Shown here: piece by piece, positions 21,155-31,859 of the stretch
Layout of the letters: every line of letters starts with the position of its first letter
Numbering within the stretch: position 1 is the stretch's first letter
DNA from: Vombatus ursinus
Lineage: Eukaryota; Chordata; Mammalia; Diprotodontia; Vombatidae
Direction: 5' to 3'
Assembly (NCBI RefSeq): GCF_900497805.2
Contig: NW_020948739.1
Coordinates: forward strand, 9,624,003-9,688,002
DNA: 64,000 bases
The notes under the pieces: model-generated
The model's input: the letters and a program-made list of their open reading frames with translations, nothing else
What the model was told of the DNA's origin: nothing
Database searches by the model: none
Program-made: the position numbers and the translations under genes

Positions 21155-22230
21155 CCATGAAAGTAATTGCAGTTTATGCACTAGGATCAGTAGCTAAGGA
21201 TGGAGAGTTAAGAGAAATTCTACAAAGAATATACCAAATTAAACCAAAATACACTCTGATTAATGACTTTAATAGAAAAGTGGGAAAAAGTTAAGATGGT
21301 GAGAAATGTATAAGAAAAGAAAAAAGGAATGAGAAAGGTCATAGACTTTGAGATTACACAGAAGCTTCACTTACCAGGAGGCTTCCTTCTGTGTTCATCA
21401 TATCATGAATACTTTCTTCAGGAAAAGAAATAGTAGGCACTGCACATAACAATCAAGAAATAACATTACAAAAATGAAATAGATTATACTTTGACAGACA
21501 AGAAAAGACTTATTGTAAATGTGGAAGTTATCCCTGAATCAAATATATTTGTATAGGTAGGCCATTGACTTTTTCAGGGCAAGATCCGAATTAGTAGTAA
21601 AGAGAAAATAAATAATAAAGACAAAATAAAATAAAGATAAAAGATGAGTATAATTGAAGTAACTAAATTCTGAAGTATTTAAACAAGCAATTAGCCATGA
21701 AAATGGGAAATAGAAAACAGAAATGACATTGACACAGACTAATAATTTTGTACAAGAATGCAAATGACATAAATCTATTAACACAACCAATATACCACAA
21801 GAATTTAGAAAGTATTTAATCAGTAAACATTCAACTTACTTGCCAGGTGGAGAGAGATGGCAGCCAAAAGGAGCTCCTGTTCAGAATATGAACTCATTGT
21901 ACAAAGGATGATGTGCGATTCAAACAGCATTGGCCCTCTGATTAAAAACGCCAAGGGAAGCATAAAACAGGGAGGAGGTAGTCTCCACTGTTGTTGGAGA
22001 TCTAGTTCAAAATCCAAATTGAAAAAGGATTCCCTATAAATAGTGAAGTTCTTCATTTGTTATTGTTTGTGAATAATATTGTACTAGTTGCATCAAGCCC
22101 CAAACATTCCAGAATATTCTGGAAGAGATCTGTAATCACTTAAAAAGTTTAGTCTGACCATCCAAAGAGGAAACACCAAGTGAATGAATGTCTCTCGTCC
22201 AGATTATGACATGCATTTGAATAGACATCT
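21155..22230 (+). mobile_element. RTE (BovB-like) LINE fragment
   Basis: Conceptual pieces match the RTE endonuclease (KVIAVYALGSVAKDGEL; INDFNRKVGK; NTFFRKR; ITKNEIDYTLTDKKRLIVNV) and then, after an internal gap near 21830-21850, the RT core (GSIKQGG; LLFVNNIVLVASSPKHS in the place of the usual L-F-A-D-D-I-V-L). Frames change several times and the catalytic DD reads NN. RTE is the LINE whose 3' tail is shared by the RTE-tailed SINEs of this window, so this is a relic of their likely mobilising partner. Confidence 0.75.
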
Positions 22231-22236
22231 TTTTGG

Positions 22237-22237
<1 letters not shown>

Positions 22238-22287
<50 letters not shown>

Positions 22288-22288
22288 T
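22238..22288. repeat. (GT)n microsatellite, about 24 units
   Basis: A pure GT run with no interruption, likely polymorphic. Confidence 0.97.
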
Positions 22289-22329
22289 AAGTACCTTGCA
22301 TATATACAGATGGGGAAGGGAAAGGGATA

Positions 22330-22525
22330 GGCAAGGGAATACTGTGATAGATTCTTTACAAATATCTCATTTGATTCTCACAACAAGCCTGAGGAAACTG
22401 AGGCAAATAGGTTAAGTGACTTGTCTAGTTTCACACATAGGAAAGTGTCTGAGGTCAAATTTGAATTCAGGTCTTTCTGAGTCCAGGCCCAGTGCTCTAT
22501 CCATTGCACCATCTAGCTGTTCAAT
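22330..22525 (-). mobile_element. MIR/CORE-SINE (antisense)
   Basis: 'CAAATATCTCATTTGATTCT', 'CCTGAGGAAACTGAGGCAAA' and 'CTATCCATTGCACCATCTAG' in reverse order. Confidence 0.75.
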
Positions 22526-22779
22526 CAGACTCTTCTCCACCTTCCCTTTCCTCTGTCCCTCCATTAGTTTGCTAAGACAAAGTCGTCCAAATGAAGGATT
22601 CGAGAGAGATGCTTCCAAGAGAATCCTGAGAACTAGAACATGTGTAAACATTCTATAACAGATTCTGGTTAACCTACAAAAATGTGGTTGAGATGAGGTC
22701 CCCTCTTCCCCGCCCCCCCACCTCCAACTGGCTATGTAGTTAGAACTGTTGATGTCTTCAAGAGGGCATGACTCACCAG

Positions 22780-23400
22780 CCATTTTTCTTACTGAATTTG
22801 CACCTGAGGGAGTAAGGTGACTCCTTTTGGTGAAAGAACCGTGCTATAAAAGGGCCCTTCCATCTTCTCCTTTCAAGGCCATATGGCCCTTGGTCTTCTT
22901 GGCTTTTTTTGTTCATTTTTTTCTATTCTAGGTGCAGGGAATGAAATCTTCGACATTGAGAGTTTCAAAGGCAAGAAGTGAAAGGCAAAGGAATCCAGAA
23001 ATCCAGACTGGATCCCGCAGCCAGCCCATTACGGACTGATCATAGGCTGTGACCTTTGGGAGTCCAACTCTGCAGAAGCTAGCAGCAATGCTGTTGCCTT
23101 TGGACTTGAATTTGGTACCAGTGCTCTGTAGGAATTGAGCTGTATTTTAACCCTAATCCTCCCCTGAGACTAAGATGGTTGGGGATAGGGGCAGGAATAG
23201 GGATGGTGGGGAAAAGGAGTTAGATCTTTAGGTGCTGGGGGAGATGTTGAACATTTATTTTTATTATACCTGTGCAGTAAATATCCTTTTGTAAAAGCTA
23301 CCTGGTGTGTGGTAAATAGTCTTTGGGCAGCTAAAATAGGAAGAACCTTGTTAATGAGAACTCCTACTGAAGCCATAGATGAAGAAACTGCTAAACCCCT
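22780..23400 (+). repeat. Unidentified element with TATA box, related to 12170-12900
   Basis: The TATAAAAG at 22845-22852 sits before a pyrimidine-rich leader and a 12-bp palindrome GGCCATATGGCC (22877-22888). Several blocks match the 12170-12900 segment in the same order: TCTTGGCTTTTTTTG, GCTGTGACCTTTGGGAGTCC and GTAAATATCCTTTTGTAAAA. It is therefore an interspersed family. An LTR origin is possible but no ends were found. Confidence 0.4.
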
Positions 23401-23904
23401 CAGGGGTACCCAGAGAACGTGGAAGGGTAGAGATGTAACCAGCCTGGTCCAGAACAGGCCACTTTAGATCTGGGACTTCCAGGACAGAGAGATAACAAGT
23501 TGGACCTAGAAATGAACAGGAGAAGAAAAGAAGGCTGGATTGCCTTCAGGAAACTGCAAAGTTCTTTGAAAAACCCATGAAAACAAAGCTTCCCATGAAA
23601 ACATTGACTCATCTTTTATTGATTTTTCTCCATACAATTTTTTTTTATCCTGAGCTTAAACGCCCCCTAAAAAGAACATTTCCACACACGCAGCAGAGCA
23701 CAAAAAGAGCATATGAACTTGTTCAGCAGAGGGGATACTGGCCCTGTCACACAGCTCTATTCAAGAACAAACACCAGAGAGAAGAATTCTAAGCTACAGG
23801 TCCTGTCTCTGGGCACTTTGCTTTCCTGTTGCTCTGGGACCTCTGGCTGATTTTTTGTGCAATTCTGGAGCTGTAGTTTTTCATTGAATTTCTTTTCTTT
23901 TTCT

Positions 23905-24030
23905 TTTTCTTTTTTTCTTCAGCCAAAGACAAGGTTTATTAAAGATTTGCCATGTTGACCAGAGTCTTAAGGAATCTGAACATTTGTGACCCTCGTATTG
24001 GCTAGATTTAAGAATCTGAGCCTTTTATTG
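23905..24030 (-). mobile_element. Partial LTR related to 14609-15117 (fossil)
   Basis: 'GACAAGGTTTATTAAAGATT', 'CAGAGTCTTAAGGAATCTGA' and 'TATTGGCTAGATTTAAGAAT' align with 14680-14790 in the same orientation. Only the poly(A)-side part is present and it looks old. Confidence 0.6.
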
Positions 24031-24533
24031 AGTTTTTGAGCATCATTTGGTCTGGTGCAAACTTCAGAGTTTTGCTAGAGGTTAGTATTGGGGAGGTGGG
24101 CAGCCTGCCTGCCATTTATCTTGGCAGGAAGCTATGGCCCATCTTTTTGACACCAATCTTTTGTTCAACATTGTGATTTGACATTGAAACACAGAGTACA
24201 TCAGTACTCAAAGAATTTTTTGAAAATATCATACAAACAGCAGCAATAGACAGGTGCATAGCAGGTGTGAACGGCAGATCAATAAATAACCAGTGAGAAA
24301 CTTTGAAGAACAATAGTTAAAGATGCCATTTGGGTAATGTATGATAGAAAAAGAAGATGATTTGGTCAGAAAGAGACTCTATTTTGAATTACACAGTATG
24401 ACTTTGTGTTATTATCTGAACAAGAAATCATGTTTAATGTTTATAATACTTAAAGGCTGTGTGTATAATATCATTTGGGCCTCAAAATTACCCCCCCCCC
24501 CATTTTCCTTTTATTCCCTTCCTCCAACTATGT

Positions 24534-24716
24534 CAAGGGTTCTTCACCTGGGATTTATGAACTTAAAAAATATTTTGGTAACTGTGTCCTAACATAATTC
24601 ATCCTATTCATTTTATTTTACACATTTATTCAAAAACATTCTGAGAAGAGTTCTGATAGGCTTCACCAGACTGCCAAAAGGATCCATACAAAAAAAAAGG
24701 TTAGGAACCTTTGAGC
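24534..24716 (-). mobile_element. hAT-type MITE, type C (copy 2, inverted)
   Basis: Begins with the reversed right end (CAAGGGTTCTTCACCTGGGA) and ends GGTTAGGAACCTTTG. The internal 'CATTCTGAGAAGAGTTCTGA' and 'CTTCACCAGACTGCC' are the reverse of the copies at 10438 and 28644. Confidence 0.7.
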
Positions 24717-25755
24717 TATACTGACAAAAATCTTCCTTTTTAGCACAGATGAAATAGTCTTAAAACAGAGTACTATACAGGGTAGAAAGTATGTCCTGAT
24801 TCTATCTACTCTGAACAAAACTTGATATGGAAGAGACTTAACCCTAAGAGGAAGGGGGGTGGGGAAGGAAAAAGGGAGAGAGAAAGCAGAGGAGGGAGAA
24901 ACAAGAAGCTTTGGTTACCAGGTTTGGGGGCAGGTGTCAAGGGTAATCCTCCCCAAAATCCTGCCTGGGGGAGGCAGGAAGATAAACAAAGTCACATGGA
25001 ATCAGCAAAAGTCATTCTCACTTCTCAAACCCTGACTGCAAAGGGAGCTGTGGTGGAGAGGAAGAGGCAGTGTGTGTAAGAGCAATGGTTCTCTGCAAGG
25101 CAGGGCAGGTGTTATCTTCATTCTCTACTCCTCTCAGACAGAGCCAATTTTCACATAAAGGCCAGCAGAAGAGGAAATTCTCTGCTGGTGATTTGTTGGT
25201 TGAGGATCCTTGCCCTATTATGCCAAGACATATTTACTGTGTCATGAATGCAGGCATGACATCTGCTCAGGGTCCCAGAAACAGGGGAATTTTGCCTACC
25301 CCAAGGAGCTTGGGAATTCCTGTCCTACATATCTCTCTGTGTGAATTTTGTCTTCTTGGGTTCTTGTGGCTCTTGGCTCATTTCTAGGACAGATTTTCCT
25401 GGCTCTGTGTTGAGGAATGTGGAGTCATCTGATAGAGGTTAACTGGTTTGTATTTGGCCGTGGGCAATGGAGTAAGAATCAGAGGACCAGCCAGAGCTGG
25501 TCGGATCACAGTGAATATCTGGTAGTAATAAAGACTGCTGTTTGAGCTTGTTTTTGAAGCTCCTGCTGTCCCCATCATTGAGACTTCTCAGCAGGACAGT
25601 AAAAATGAGTGCTGACAGAGCAGGTAGTGACAAAGAACCCTTAAGGAGGATATTTGACAAACATGGAACTTGGTTGAAAATAATTCAAAGACCTGCTTTG
25701 AGAAAAGAATTGGGCGATATCTAAGAATCAGGGGACTCTCTATAGACATGAACTA
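24717..25755. other. Unassigned sequence
   Basis: No gene is recognised. 24838-24905 is purine-rich (GGGGTGGGGAAGGAAAAAGG). Confidence 0.4.
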
Positions 25756-25759
25756 TTCT

Positions 25760-26015
25760 TTGGTCTATCTACCTAGATGCGGTGCAAACAATTTGATGAA
25801 TACAACCTGCATGAAAGAATTTTCTTGTCCATTAACTCATTTGATCTTCAAAACAAATCTTCAAGGAGAATAATACAATTATTATTATTCCCATTTGACA
25901 GAAGAGGCAATAGAGGCTCAGAGAAATTAAGTGACTCATTCAATGTCAAAGAGTGGATCTGGAACTTATACTGTACACAGGTCTTCTGACCCCAGAGCCA
26001 GTGTTCTTTCCACTA
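25760..26015 (-). mobile_element. MIR/CORE-SINE (antisense)
   Basis: 'TTGATCTTCAAAACAAATCT', 'GACAGAAGAGGCAATAGAGG' and 'CTTCTGACCCCAGAGCCAGT' in reverse order. Confidence 0.75.
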
Positions 26016-26094
26016 GACACACAAGAGATAAGAATGATTTTATTTTTCCTTTGACTAGGGAGCCAGTGGAACTCTTGGGATTTATTTCCTCTTT

Positions 26095-26435
26095 TCTTCC
26101 CCCCTTCTCTCTTTGGTCTTTCCCTCCCTTCCTTTTTCCTCCTTTCCTTCTTTCCTTCTTTCCTACCTTCCTTCCTTCATTCCTCCCTTCCTTCTTCCCT
26201 TCCTTTCTCCCTTTCTTTTTCCCTTACTCCCTCCCTCCCTTCTCTCTCTTTCTTCCCCCTCTTTCCTTTTTTCTTCCTCTTGCTTTCCTTTTTTGTCTTT
26301 CTTCTCTCTCTTCTTTCTTCTTCCTCTCTTCCTTCCCTAACTTTCTTCTTTCTCTTTCTTTCTTCCTTTCTTTCTCTACTCTTTCTCTTTCTTTTCCCTC
26401 CCTCCTTCCTTCTTTCCTTCTTTCCTTTCTTCGTT
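26095..26435. repeat. Long (CCTT/CTTT)n polypyrimidine tract
   Basis: About 340 bp of almost pure C/T on the + strand with mixed CCTT, CTTT and TTCC units. Open frames on both strands here (L/S/F/P-rich on +, R/K/E-rich on -) are products of composition. A long mirror-like Py/Pu tract is able to form triplex DNA. Confidence 0.95.
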
Positions 26436-26999
26436 CTTCCATGTGGAAGAACAAGTAGAATCAGTACTTAAATTAAAAAGGTCATTTGATGCCTTTCACT
26501 AACTGTTGTAGTTACTGTTTCTGTGAAGCAAACATACTAAAAAGTGCTGGTCAAAAACACCTTGCTTCCCCACCCCCCATAGGCAGTTATTATCATCATC
26601 ATTTAAAATTTGAGTTTATATAGAACCAAGAGCAAATCTAATATCTCCTTTCTCTCACTCCAATTGCCCAGAGCCCCCATAAATAATCCCATACGGGCGT
26701 AGGGAGAAGGGAGAGTATTAGGTTTGCCAAACAAAGTAAAGTTGGCAGGCTTGCTTCCTGTGTTTTCTGTTTTTGCTTCCTGTTGCAGATCAGTTGGAAG
26801 CAAACAACTCTAGTTGAGCTTTTTTTTTGGAACAAATTTGAACCCATTTGAGCAATTGTAGATGGCTTGTCCCCCTGACACCATCATCAAGTTCATTCTT
26901 ACTGAACCTTTAAATATTCCTTCCTCCCAACTCTATTACCCTGAAAGAGAAAATTGCTTTGTTTCCTCTTGCAAGTTTGTGTCCCATGATATGCGAAGC

Positions 27000-27062
27000 T
27001 GAAATAGCTGACATTTATATAGCACTTAAAGATTGCAGGGCATTTAATCTACATCATCTCAT
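27000..27062 (-). mobile_element. CORE-SINE scrap (antisense)
   Basis: 'CTGACATTTATATAGCACTT' and 'CATCTCATAG'. Confidence 0.5.
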
Positions 27063-27064
27063 AG

Positions 27065-27312
27065 AGACTGTTGGTGGTGCCAGAAAGACCTAAGTTCAAA
27101 TCCAGCTTCAGATACTTAATAGCTGTATGACCCCAGACAAATAATTTAACCTCTATTTGCCTCAGTTTCCTCAACTGTAAAATGGGGATAATAATAGCAC
27201 CTACTTTGTTAGGTTGTTGTGAGAATCAAACAAGATACTATTTATAAAAAATGTATGTAACAGAGTGCCTGGCACATAGGCAAATATATAAATGCTTATT
27301 TCCTTCCCTTGC
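27065..27312 (+). mobile_element. MAR-type CORE-SINE, full length
   Basis: A tRNA-like head, 'CCTAAGTTCAAATCCAGCTT', 'CTCAGTTTCCTCAACTGTAA', 'GGATAATAATAGCACCTACT', 'GTGCCTGGCACATAGG' and 'AAATGCTTATTTCC' in order. Confidence 0.8.
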
Positions 27313-27329
27313 CTTCATTTGAGCCTTCT

Positions 27330-27440
27330 AATAACCAACAAGTATTTATTAAACTCTTAACATGTGCCAGACACTATTCTAGACACTGGAGGTACAAATA
27401 CAAAAAAAATGAAACTCCCCCCTCTCAGAGAGATTGTATT
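27330..27440 (+). mobile_element. 'TATTTATTAAACTCTTAACA' ancient repeat
   Basis: Same family as 16228 and 47870: 'CATGTGCCAGACACTATTC' then 'GGTACAAATAC'. Confidence 0.5.
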
Positions 27441-27835
27441 TTCTCACCTTGTGAGATTGAAACTAGAGGTATCATGATACCTTTTTAACTGAAACTTGAA
27501 GAGATGAACTGGCTTGCCAATGGTCATTCAGTTAGCAAATATCAGTGGTGTGATTTCAATCTAGGTCTCTTCTGGCCCCAAGTTCAGGACTCTATCTGTA
27601 TACTCCATCATACTGCTGTCTAGTTTGTCATGTTCCTGGTTTAAAATAATAATAGCTGAGAGATAGGGGCCATTATTATGTCCCATTTTGCAGAAGAAAA
27701 AACTGAGGCTGAGAAAGGTTAATTGACTTGCTCAGGATCACATAGCCTAGTGAGTGTCTCTGGCAGGATTTGAACTCAGGTTTTCCAGACTCCAAGTCTG
27801 GCATGATATTCATTGTGCTACCTAGCTGCCAAAAG
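27441..27835 (-). mobile_element. Two antisense MIR/CORE-SINEs in tandem
   Basis: 27441-27625 ends in 'CCATCATACTGCTGTC'; 27640-27835 has 'AACTGAGGCTGAGAAAGGTT' and 'GTGCTACCTAGCTGCC'. Confidence 0.7.
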
Positions 27836-28643
27836 TGTTAAGGAATTTTTTTTTTAAATGTGTTAAGCTCGGAATACAACATAATTCAGTCTGATGTAGG
27901 AATTACAGAAGCCTTAATGGTTTTGGAAAGGTCTTCCAAATAAGATCTAATAAGCATTTAGCACAGTGCCTAGCACCTAGTAGATGCTATATAAATGTTT
28001 TTCTCTTCCGTTCCCCAATGAGAACGAAATGCTTTAATTTCCAGGTTACAAAATGTGCACTGAAGCTTTATAAAGCTATGTATGTATATACACTGATGCT
28101 TCCCTCCAAAGTTCTTCTGATTGACATAAGTAATTCCTTATGTTTTTATAATGTTGTATAGTTTTCTAAATGACTGCACATGCACTGTTTCATTAAACGT
28201 TCTTCAGGTTGGTAACCTTCCAGTTCCTAATCCCACAAGAACCAGGCTGTGGCTTTCCAATTATAACCTGTCCTTCCTAGTTTGCAACTTTATCAAAGAA
28301 TGAAAGATGCATGATCCATTCGGGTGGGTGTGTTTGTAAGTGATAAAGGAAGTACCATATCTACCAGCTACCCAGCCCTTCTGCTGTGACTCTGAGATAA
28401 CTGCTCCCTGGGCCTCCATCCACCTATTTTAATTACACAACTATCACAACTCATGACAACCTTCCTTGCCCAGGGGTCCTTCTAGTATCCGCCTTCCTTT
28501 AGTTTTGCTTGATACATGCCCTTCTCCTGTTTGTTCATCAGCAAAGAAAGTGGATACAGCCAGATGGAACCTAGAAATCCTATGGAATCATAAGCATTAC
28601 AGGTTATTTTCCTCATTGTGATATGAAGGAATTCCCTCTACAG

Positions 28644-28880
28644 TAGGGATTCTTAAACTTTTTTGTGTGTGTCATGGGCCCCTTTCATTGATAGTCTGGT
28701 GAAGCCTATGAACTCCTAAGAATAATGTTTTTAAATGCATAAAATAAAATACACAGGATTATGAAGCAAACCAATTACATTGGAATAAGGATGTAATTTT
28801 TTCCCATCAAAATTCACTGACCCCTTAGAATCTATCCACAGATTCTTGGGGATCCATAGACCTCAGGTTAAAAACTCCTG
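28644..28880 (+). mobile_element. hAT-type MITE, type C (copy 3, complete)
   Basis: The left end TAGGGATTCTTAAAC and right end GTTAAAAACTCCTG are imperfect inverted repeats. The 8-bp flanks CTCTACAG (28636-28643) and CTCTGTAG (28881-28888) agree at 6 of 8 positions, a decayed hAT duplication. No coding capacity. Best-preserved member of four in the window. Confidence 0.8.
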
Positions 28881-28904
28881 CTCTGTAGAATCTCTGACAA
28901 GGTA

Positions 28905-29510
28905 TTCCTCTTCATTTATTTGAGCACTTCTACATGCCCTTTCCATGAATAATGGAATAATCCAATTTTCCATTGCTGGAAAACTCTGATTGTTAGGAAG
29001 TTTTTCTTTTTTTGGGGGGGGGGGCGGGAAGGCAATTGGGGTTAAGTGACTTGCTCAGGGTCACACAACTAGTAAGTGTTTGAAACTCAATTTGAATTCA
29101 GGTCCTCCTGACTCTAGGATTGGTACTCCATCCACTGCATCACCTAGATGTCCCAGGTCTTCTTTATATAAGATCCAAATATGCTGCTGTGTAATTCATA
29201 CCTTACCAAGGTTTAAGTCTAATCACTCTTCCATGTGGTAGTCCTTATGATATTTGAAAATTGCAATATCTTTGCTTAGTCTTTTAATAAAACTAAACTT
29301 TCATGATTCCTTCAGTTACTCCTCAAAAGATAGTGTTTTGAGTAACTTCACCATCCTGGTCTGTCAATAACCCTATGAAAAATGTGGTTCTCAGAGCTGA
29401 GAATGCTAGACATGATCTGATCAGAACAGAAGGGGACTGTTAGTTCCTTTGTTGAACCCTATAATTCTATAATGCAGCCTAAGATTACATCAGCTTTCTC
29501 AGATCCACTT
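28905..29510 (+). mobile_element. CR1/L3 LINE 3' region with nested SINE
   Basis: The 'TGATTGTTAGGAAGTTTTTC' block before the SINE and 'TCACCATCCTGGTCTGTC', 'CAGAGCTGAGAATGCTAGAC' and 'GATCTGATCAGAACAG' after it follow the CR1/L3 tail order. Non-coding remnant. Confidence 0.6.
29008..29155 (-). mobile_element. Short tRNA-SINE (antisense)
   Basis: 'GGCAATTGGGGTTAAGTGAC', 'GGTCACACAACTAGTAAGTG' and 'CCATCCACTGCATCACCTAG'. Preceded by a T/G run that derives from its tail. Confidence 0.85.
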
Positions 29511-29774
29511 CCTGTTCTTGACTCATACTAAAACTGCAAAAAACCCTTAGTCTTTTTCACATAAGTTCCCTTAAGCAAGGTTACCCTGATGTTGCATTTG
29601 TGCTGTTGACCACAGTTTAAAGGATGGATAATTAGACACTTTACATTTCATCTTGGATCTATGCTGTCTAAATCACTGCCAAGCGCTTAGCACAGTGCCT
29701 GAAACATAGGTGCTTATGAAATACTCGTTGACTAACTCCCTGTATTTGTCTGCTGGCCAAATAGCCAGGCCGAT

Positions 29775-29800
29775 TCTTTTTTTTTTTTTTTTTTTTTTTA
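29775..29800. repeat. Poly(T) run
   Basis: About 22 T residues followed by AAAAA. Confidence 0.9.
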
Positions 29801-29859
29801 AAAAGGCATGCCCCCCTAGAAAAGGGAATGATTCTGGAGGGAATCTAAAAAGGAGAGGG

Positions 29860-30007
29860 AGACATCTGGAAATTATGGTGATATAAAAACAAAAAAAAAT
29901 CAAGAAAATTGTTTAGCAAACCTTTATATTTTGCAAAATTTGTTTTAAAGAATTGCTTTATGTACATTATCTCATTTGATTCTTACAACAAAGTTAAAAG
30001 GTTAGCC
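29860..30007 (-). repeat. Antisense CORE-SINE segment, unit 1 of a local duplication
   Basis: Similar to 30800-30965 beyond the SINE itself (GGAAATTATGGTGATATAAA against GGAAATGATGGTGATGTAAA, then TTTATATTTTGCAAA). It is interrupted at its end by the hAT MITE at 30008. Confidence 0.55.
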
Positions 30008-30155
30008 CAAAGGTGGGGAACCATCAGCCTCAAGGCCACATGTGGCCCTCTAGGTCCTCAAGTGTGGACTTCCAAGTTTGGATTCAGTCGAAGGTCCACG
30101 CTTGAGGACCTAGAGGGCCACATGCGACCTTGAGGCTGCAGGTTCCCCACCCCTG
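30008..30155. mobile_element. hAT-type fold-back MITE, type A (copy 2)
   Basis: 148 bp with ends CAAAGGTGGGGAACC / GGTTCCCCACCCCTG and a perfect 8-bp duplication GGTTAGCC (30000-30007 and 30156-30163). The two halves are near-complete reverse complements (GGCCCTCTAGGTCCTCAAGT pairs with the right half), so the single strand can form one long hairpin. Confidence 0.92.
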
Positions 30156-30163
30156 GGTTAGCC

Positions 30164-30780
30164 TCTTCGTGGCTAGTCTCTTCAGTAATACTGAAAGAGT
30201 TGCCAGAGATGACTCCCCTGCCACAATTCAGCCTCAAGCCAATAGGACCCAGGGCCTTCAGACCTCTCAGACTCAACATCTCTAATCTTAGATACATCCA
30301 TCTCAGCATAGATACTTAACTTATTTGCTTAAGATCAGGGGAGAATAGCTATGAAAGGGGTATCCCTGATTCAGGTTCAAGCTTACTTAGGCAAGTTATG
30401 TGCTTTAGAGGCCATGTGTTCATGGCTGAGCAGAGGCTGGGATGGGGGTGGGAAGTTAGAGTAAACTGCCGCTTCAGTGTCACTCTTGGGAAGCAGGTGG
30501 AAGCAGTTCTGACATAATTCCTATAGGGAAAGGAAGAGAGGCAGAAGGAGTGGTCACTCCCTTGGTTATTGTCACTGAGTCATCAGCTTTTACGAGCTCT
30601 CTAGGAAAAATGCGGACTCTTCATCATTTCAAAGTGTGAGCCCGTTAGCCCTGAGTCATACATGTCCAGATGCAAAACTACCACCTGGTCAACCACAATC
30701 AGTCATGAAAACTCTAAGCATGTTCCATGGCATGGTCCCAATTCAATTTGTCTACAATCTCTTTTTTTTACAAGAGATGT
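30164..30780. other. Unassigned sequence
   Basis: No gene or named repeat. Confidence 0.4.
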
Positions 30781-30799
30781 CTCTGTAAAAGGGGAAGAT

Positions 30800-31130
30800 G
30801 AAGGGCTATGTTTGGAAATGATGGTGATGTAAAAACAGAAGATATTAATAAAATGATCTTTTACACTTAAAAATAATAGCTAACCTTTATATTTTGCAAA
30901 TTTTGTTTTGCACAATTGCTTTATATACATTATCTCATTTGATCCTCCAAACAACCTTAAGAGGTAGGAGCTATTATTATGCCCATCTTAAAGATGGGCA
31001 AACTGAGGCTGAAAAAGTTGAAATGTCTTGCTCAGGGGAGACAGCACATAAGTGCCTGAGTCACAGTTTCAACTCATATCACCCCAACTCCTCCAACCCA
31101 AGTGTTCTGTCCACTATTCCACTACCTCAT
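30800..31130 (-). mobile_element. MIR/CORE-SINE (antisense), unit 2 of the local duplication
   Basis: 'CATTATCTCATTTGATCCTC', 'AGATGGGCAAACTGAGGCTG' and 'TGTCCACTATTCCACTACCT' in reverse order. Confidence 0.7.
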
Positions 31131-31855
31131 GTCATGTGAATAGAAACAATATTTAACAATAATGATCTCTTGCAGATGACTCCCTTGATAGTTTTAAGTG
31201 ATTCATTTGTGTATTTGTCCATCTTCTCTTCATTTCAGTTTGAGCATCTTTTTTTGGGGGGGGTGGGGTTACTAAATGCTATAGTTCCTAAGGAACACTC
31301 TTAGAGCATAGCATATTCCTAGATTATTCAATCTGCTGTTCATTGGAGACATAAAACAATTAGCTCTGTGCAATGGTCAGTGATTAATTTTCATTACCTA
31401 GAGCAAAGCACCATAATGATTTCAATCACATAGTTTCAGAACCTAAAGGGGGATGTTGTGAGGAGTTACTTGATTTCCTTTCTTTGTATCTGGGTACATA
31501 GCAGGTGTATAAGAAATGCTTATTGACTCACGGACTGATCTCTGTGTTTGGAAGTTTCCTACAATGATAAAAACTGCAACCCATCTATGCCCCCCAGTCC
31601 TGTCCATGCCTCTTGTCAATGTTCTCCATGAAATTGCCAAATGAAGTCCATCCAAGGTACTCGGTAGCTTTCTCTTGACACTTGAACCATCCATTGGTTA
31701 TCTCTCACTCTCATTGCATCACCAATTCATTTTCTTTTTAAATCACATGGTGAGGGGGAGGTGTATTAATAAAGTCCAAAGTTGTTTTTTTCCCTATACC
31801 TTTAGCATCTTTTCCTTCTTTAGATACTTCTTCATTTCCTTTCCTGACTATCCTC
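31131..31855. other. Mostly unassigned; L2/MIR tail scrap at 31465-31530
   Basis: 31465-31530 reads 'TTTGTATCTGGGTACATAGC' and 'AAATGCTTATTGACTC'. No gene. Confidence 0.4.
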
Positions 31856-31859
31856 CCTG

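Noticed and set aside
22877-22888. GGCCATATGGCC considered as a CArG (SRF) site
   Set aside because: It has only four A/T between CC and GG, where six are required; kept only as a palindrome.
24160-24300. Short + strand open frame with a protein-like composition
   Set aside because: It ends after about 40 codons and no family is recognisable; it could be a transposase or LINE scrap but cannot be supported.
25931-26458. 175-codon ORF rich in S, F, L and P, and the R/K/E-rich antisense ORF
   Set aside because: Produced by the polypyrimidine tract composition.
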